NCBI GenBank assembly: GCA_029233985.1
Contig: JARGOK010000001.1
Coordinates: 867,096-931,095, forward strand
Source of the DNA: Candidatus Altimarinota bacterium
Lineage (GTDB): Bacteria > Patescibacteriota > Gracilibacteria > JAUYGZ01
Length of the DNA: 64,000 nt
Direction of reading: 5' to 3'
Both the position numbers and the translations under genes were made by a program. Position 1 is the first letter of the stretch. Each line of letters opens with the position of its first letter. A model generated the notes under the pieces. The model ran no database searches. It saw only the letters and a program-made list of their open reading frames with translations, and was not told where the DNA came from. Positions 61,001 through 64,000 of this stretch are shown here, one piece after another.

Positions 61001-61681
61001 ACCCCAGTTCTCAATGGAGTGCCTATGAGCATTATTGATCAACTTTTGGCTGATGCTGGTCTTCCAGAAGATGGAAAAATTCAGTTATGTGATGGAAAAA
61101 CTGGTGAACTCTTTGATCATAAGACATGTGTCGGAATGGTATATATGTTGAAGCTTCTTCATTTGGTTGAAGATAAGATTCATGCTCGGAGTGTTGGTCC
61201 ATACTCACTCGTGACCCAACAACCTCTTGGAGGAAAGGCTCAGCATGGAGGACAGCGTTTTGGAGAAATGGAGGTTTGGGCTCTCGAGGCTTATGGTGCG
61301 GCTCATGCACTTCAAGAAGTCTTGACGATCAAGTCTGACGATATCTTTGGTCGATCGAAGGCATATGAATCGATTGTAAAACATGAAGAAATTCGAAAAC
61401 CGTCCACACCAGAATCTTTTAATGTCTTGGTTCGAGAATTGCAATCTCTTGGTCTTTCCGTTGATTTGATGGATAGAACTAGTGGAGAGCATGTAGAAGT
61501 CGAAGAAGTGATCGAAACATCTGATGAAGATGCCGACATCGTAGAATCTGCTTCTCGAGACAAGGTGAAAGAGATGGTTGGTGGTGAGGCTGGTGTAGTA
61601 GATGAAGGAATTGAAGCTTCTGATAGTTTGGATGAAATGGAGATGGAAGAGGAGAAAGTAGAGGCTCCAGTTGAGGAATAA
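58061..61681 (+). CDS. rpoB: RNA polymerase beta subunit
   Basis: Catalytic subunit of RNA polymerase. At 1206 residues it lacks large lineage inserts. Landmarks are [32 protein letters not shown], the rifampicin-region [65 protein letters not shown] near 916, and [20 protein letters not shown]. The last ~60 residues are an acidic tail. The ATG at 58061 is not preceded by a Shine-Dalgarno motif. rpoC follows after 45 bases that contain two exact TTCCTTG heptads. Confidence 0.97.
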   Translation: [1206 protein letters not shown]

Positions 61682-61726
61682 TTCCTTGTTCCTTGTTTTA
61701 TTTGAATTTTTTAATCCTGAAATGGT

Positions 61727-64000
61727 ATGCAAAAAGACAATCGTAAGCAACAAAAACACTTTGATGCTATCTCGGTATCGATTGCTTCTCCTGATCACAT
61801 TATGAAATGGTCAAACGGTGAAGTAACCAAGCCAGAGACAATCAACTATCGAACTCAAAAACCAGAGCGTGACGGACTTTTTTGTGAGAGAATTTTTGGT
61901 CCAACAAAAAACTGGGAGTGTTATTGTGGAAAATATAAGAAAATTATCTACAAGGGAGTTATTTGTGAAAAATGTGGAGTAGAAGTTACTCGAAATTCTG
62001 TTCGTCGTGAGCGAATGGCTCATATCGACTTGGCAGTCCCTGTGGCACATATTTGGTTCCTCAGAAGTACTCCGAGTCGTATTGGTCTCCTTTTAGATCT
62101 TCCGATCAAGTCTCTAGAACAAGTCGTTTATTTTGCGGCGTACATCATCAAATCTGTTGATGAAGAATCAAAGGAAGCTGTCAAGTTGCAGCTTGATGAG
62201 GAGTATCAGACGTACACCAAGAAAACGAAGGAGGCTCTGAAGCTAAAAATCAAAGAAGCAAAGGCTCAGATCGAAGATAAAAATGATCTTGAAGAAACTC
62301 TTCAGCGTCTCGATGATGAAGGAGTTGAACAGCTCGATGAGCTAGCGGATTCTTATGACCGTGCGAAGGGTGAGCTCAAATCTATTATGGTGAATGCAGT
62401 GATTTCTGAGCTCGAATACCGAGAGCTTTCGATGAAGTTTGGTCATGTGTTTACCGCTGGAATTGGTGCAGAAGCACTTCGAGATATTATCGAAGGTATG
62501 GACTTGGCTGAGTTTATTGCACTTCGTGAAGAAGAATTGAAGACAGCTACTGAAATGAAGCAGAAAAAAATCTTCAAACGGATTCGTTTGGCTGCCTCTT
62601 TGCAGAGAAATGATATTCGTCCTGAATGGATGATTATGAAAGTACTCCCTGTCATTCCACCGGATTTGCGTCCGATGGTCCAACTCGATGGAGGACGATA
62701 CGCCGCGAGTGATCTGAATGATCTCTACCGACGTGTGATTAATCGGAATAACCGTTTGAAAAAACTGATGCGCCTGGGAGCTCCAGAAGTAATTTGTAGG
62801 AATGAAAAACGAATGCTTCAAGAAGCTGTTGATACACTTTTGAACAACTCTGTACGATCTGGAAAGGCTGCCTTTACGAGTAATGATCGACGAAAACTCC
62901 GGTCTCTTTCTGATATGTTGAAAGGAAAACAAGGTCGGTTCCGACAAAATCTTCTTGGGAAACGTGTGGATTATTCTGGACGTTCGGTAATTGTGGTTGG
63001 TCCTCAGCTCAAGTTGCATCAGTGTGGAATTCCAAAAGAAATGGCACTGAAACTTTTCAAGCCTTTTGTGATTGGAAACCTGATCGAAGATGGTTTGGCT
63101 CATAATGTGAAAAATGCTGAACGTGTTATTACTGCTGGGCGAAAAGAAGTTTGGGATATACTGGAAAAAGTAACACAAGACCATTATGTCCTCTTGAATC
63201 GTGCGCCTACACTTCATCGTCTTAGTATTCAGGCATTTCAGCCAGTATTGATCGAAGGTAAGGCTATTCAGATTCACCCTCTAGTATGTGCTGCGTTTAA
63301 TGCGGATTTCGATGGTGATCAAATGGCGGTCCATGTGCCTCTTTCAAAACTTGCTCAACGTGAAGCCAAACGATTGATGAAGTCTTCTGTGAACCTTCTT
63401 AAGCCTTCTGCTGGAGAGCCGATCACAAATGCAACACAAGATATGGTGATGGGGTGCTACTTCCTCACACGTGCTCTTCCTGGAAAACCTGGAGAAGGTA
63501 AGGTCTATCGAGATATCGAAGCTGCAATGATGGATTATGAACTCGGAGGAGTACATCTTCAGGCTCAAATAAAGGTTCGTATGGACCTTGGAAATGGTGT
63601 TGAGCATGTGGAAACCTCTCTTGGTCGTTTGATCTTTCATGAACGTATTACACTTCCTGTTGAGCTTCCTTTCAAAAACTATGATTTTAAAAAGGGTGAA
63701 TTGAAAGATTTGGTAGCGGAGTGTTTTAACGAACGGACTCATGAACAAACAGCCTTGATGTGTGATGCTATTAAAGATATTGGATTTGATTTTGCTACAA
63801 AATCAGGTTTGACTGTAGCAGCATCAGATATGTTGGTGCCTGATGGTCGAAAAAAGATTATCGACGCTGCATCTCTTGTGGTGAAAAAGAATAATGATTT
63901 CTATTGGAAAGGATGGGTTACAGCTGATGAGCGATACCGATACAATCTCGGTGTTTGGACAAAAGCAAAGAATGATATCACAAAGACTTTGGTTGATACT
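61727..64000 (+). CDS. rpoC: RNA polymerase beta' subunit, 5' part (3' end outside window)
   Basis: The frame is open from ATG 61727 to the window end, 758 codons. It begins MQKDNRKQQKHFDAISVSIA and continues with the typical SPDHIMKWSNGEVTKPETINYRT region. Zinc-finger cysteines are C65, C67, C80 and C83. The catalytic motif NADFDGD is at 525-531, with D527, D529 and D531 binding the Mg2+. A Lys/Glu-rich helical region lies near 150-225. The gene is truncated only by the window edge. Confidence 0.97.
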   Translation, partial: MQKDNRKQQKHFDAISVSIASPDHIMKWSNGEVTKPETINYRTQKPERDGLFCERIFGPTKNWECYCGKYKKIIYKGVICEKCGVEVTRNSVRRERMAHIDLAVPVAHIWFLRSTPSRIGLLLDLPIKSLEQVVYFAAYIIKSVDEESKEAVKLQLDEEYQTYTKKTKEALKLKIKEAKAQIEDKNDLEETLQRLDDEGVEQLDELADSYDRAKGELKSIMVNAVISELEYRELSMKFGHVFTAGIGAEALRDIIEGMDLAEFIALREEELKTATEMKQKKIFKRIRLAASLQRNDIRPEWMIMKVLPVIPPDLRPMVQLDGGRYAASDLNDLYRRVINRNNRLKKLMRLGAPEVICRNEKRMLQEAVDTLLNNSVRSGKAAFTSNDRRKLRSLSDMLKGKQGRFRQNLLGKRVDYSGRSVIVVGPQLKLHQCGIPKEMALKLFKPFVIGNLIEDGLAHNVKNAERVITAGRKEVWDILEKVTQDHYVLLNRAPTLHRLSIQAFQPVLIEGKAIQIHPLVCAAFNADFDGDQMAVHVPLSKLAQREAKRLMKSSVNLLKPSAGEPITNATQDMVMGCYFLTRALPGKPGEGKVYRDIEAAMMDYELGGVHLQAQIKVRMDLGNGVEHVETSLGRLIFHERITLPVELPFKNYDFKKGELKDLVAECFNERTHEQTALMCDAIKDIGFDFATKSGLTVAASDMLVPDGRKKIIDAASLVVKKNNDFYWKGWVTADERYRYNLGVWTKAKNDITKTLVDT

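Noticed and set aside
1-64000. Alternative genetic code with UGA as glycine, as in some CPR
   Set aside because: trmD, mutY and the 55806 gene end at TGA in the expected place, and no conserved gene contains in-frame TGA.

Overview
The window looks like part of a small, AT-rich bacterial genome of the Candidate Phyla Radiation (Patescibacteria). The best guess is a Peregrinibacteria-like lineage. This is inferred from gene content: no rpmD (L30) between rpsE and rplO, an Elp3-type radical SAM/GNAT enzyme, three long SLH-domain surface proteins, and many small orphan genes. UGA is used as an ordinary stop (trmD, mutY), so the UGA=Gly code of some CPR relatives does not apply. Most start codons are preceded by T-rich sequence rather than a Shine-Dalgarno motif.

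Layout. 1-5854 (+) is an alpha-type operon: adk (cut by the window edge), map, infA, rpmJ, rpsM, rpsK, rpsD, rpoA, rplQ, rplM, rpsI, closed by a terminator. 5965-13502 mixes orphan genes with cca, trmD, a tandem ribbon-helix-helix protein with an apparent self-operator, a Tat-type lipoprotein, a DUF167 protein and a small-multidrug-export family membrane protein. 13785-20004 (+) has dnaN, an ArsC-like gene, an orphan, mfd and tRNA-Ala(UGC). 20539-31320 (-) is the S10/spc ribosomal protein operon, rplC to secY, without S10 and L30. 31566-41771 has a glutamate-synthase-like gene, an island with structured RNA signatures and an orphan gene, ridA, an acidic repeat-motif protein, elp3, a nitroreductase, pyruvate kinase and superoxide dismutase. 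41898-50234 (-) holds three SLH surface proteins and a SpoU methyltransferase. 50365-53044 (-) has rpsJ (with a terminator-bearing leader), a TspO-like gene and tuf. 53328-57740 has aroC, mutY and membrane or secreted proteins. 58061-64000 (+) is rpoB followed by rpoC, which runs off the window.

The core theme is information processing: ribosomal proteins, all three large RNA polymerase subunits, IF-1, EF-Tu, tRNA and rRNA modification, CCA addition, sliding clamp, transcription-coupled repair and adenine-mismatch repair. The cell-surface theme is the SLH cluster.

The most unusual signals are: (1) short heptanucleotide tandem repeats in many spacers of the ribosomal operon, with related heptads inside the coding sequences of elp3 and mutY; (2) a protein with three or four ribbon-helix-helix-like repeats whose promoter carries an inverted repeat of the half-site ATGATGCG; (3) three stretches that look like structured, attenuator-like RNAs (33.4-33.55 kb, 33.58-33.68 kb and 50.75-50.9 kb).
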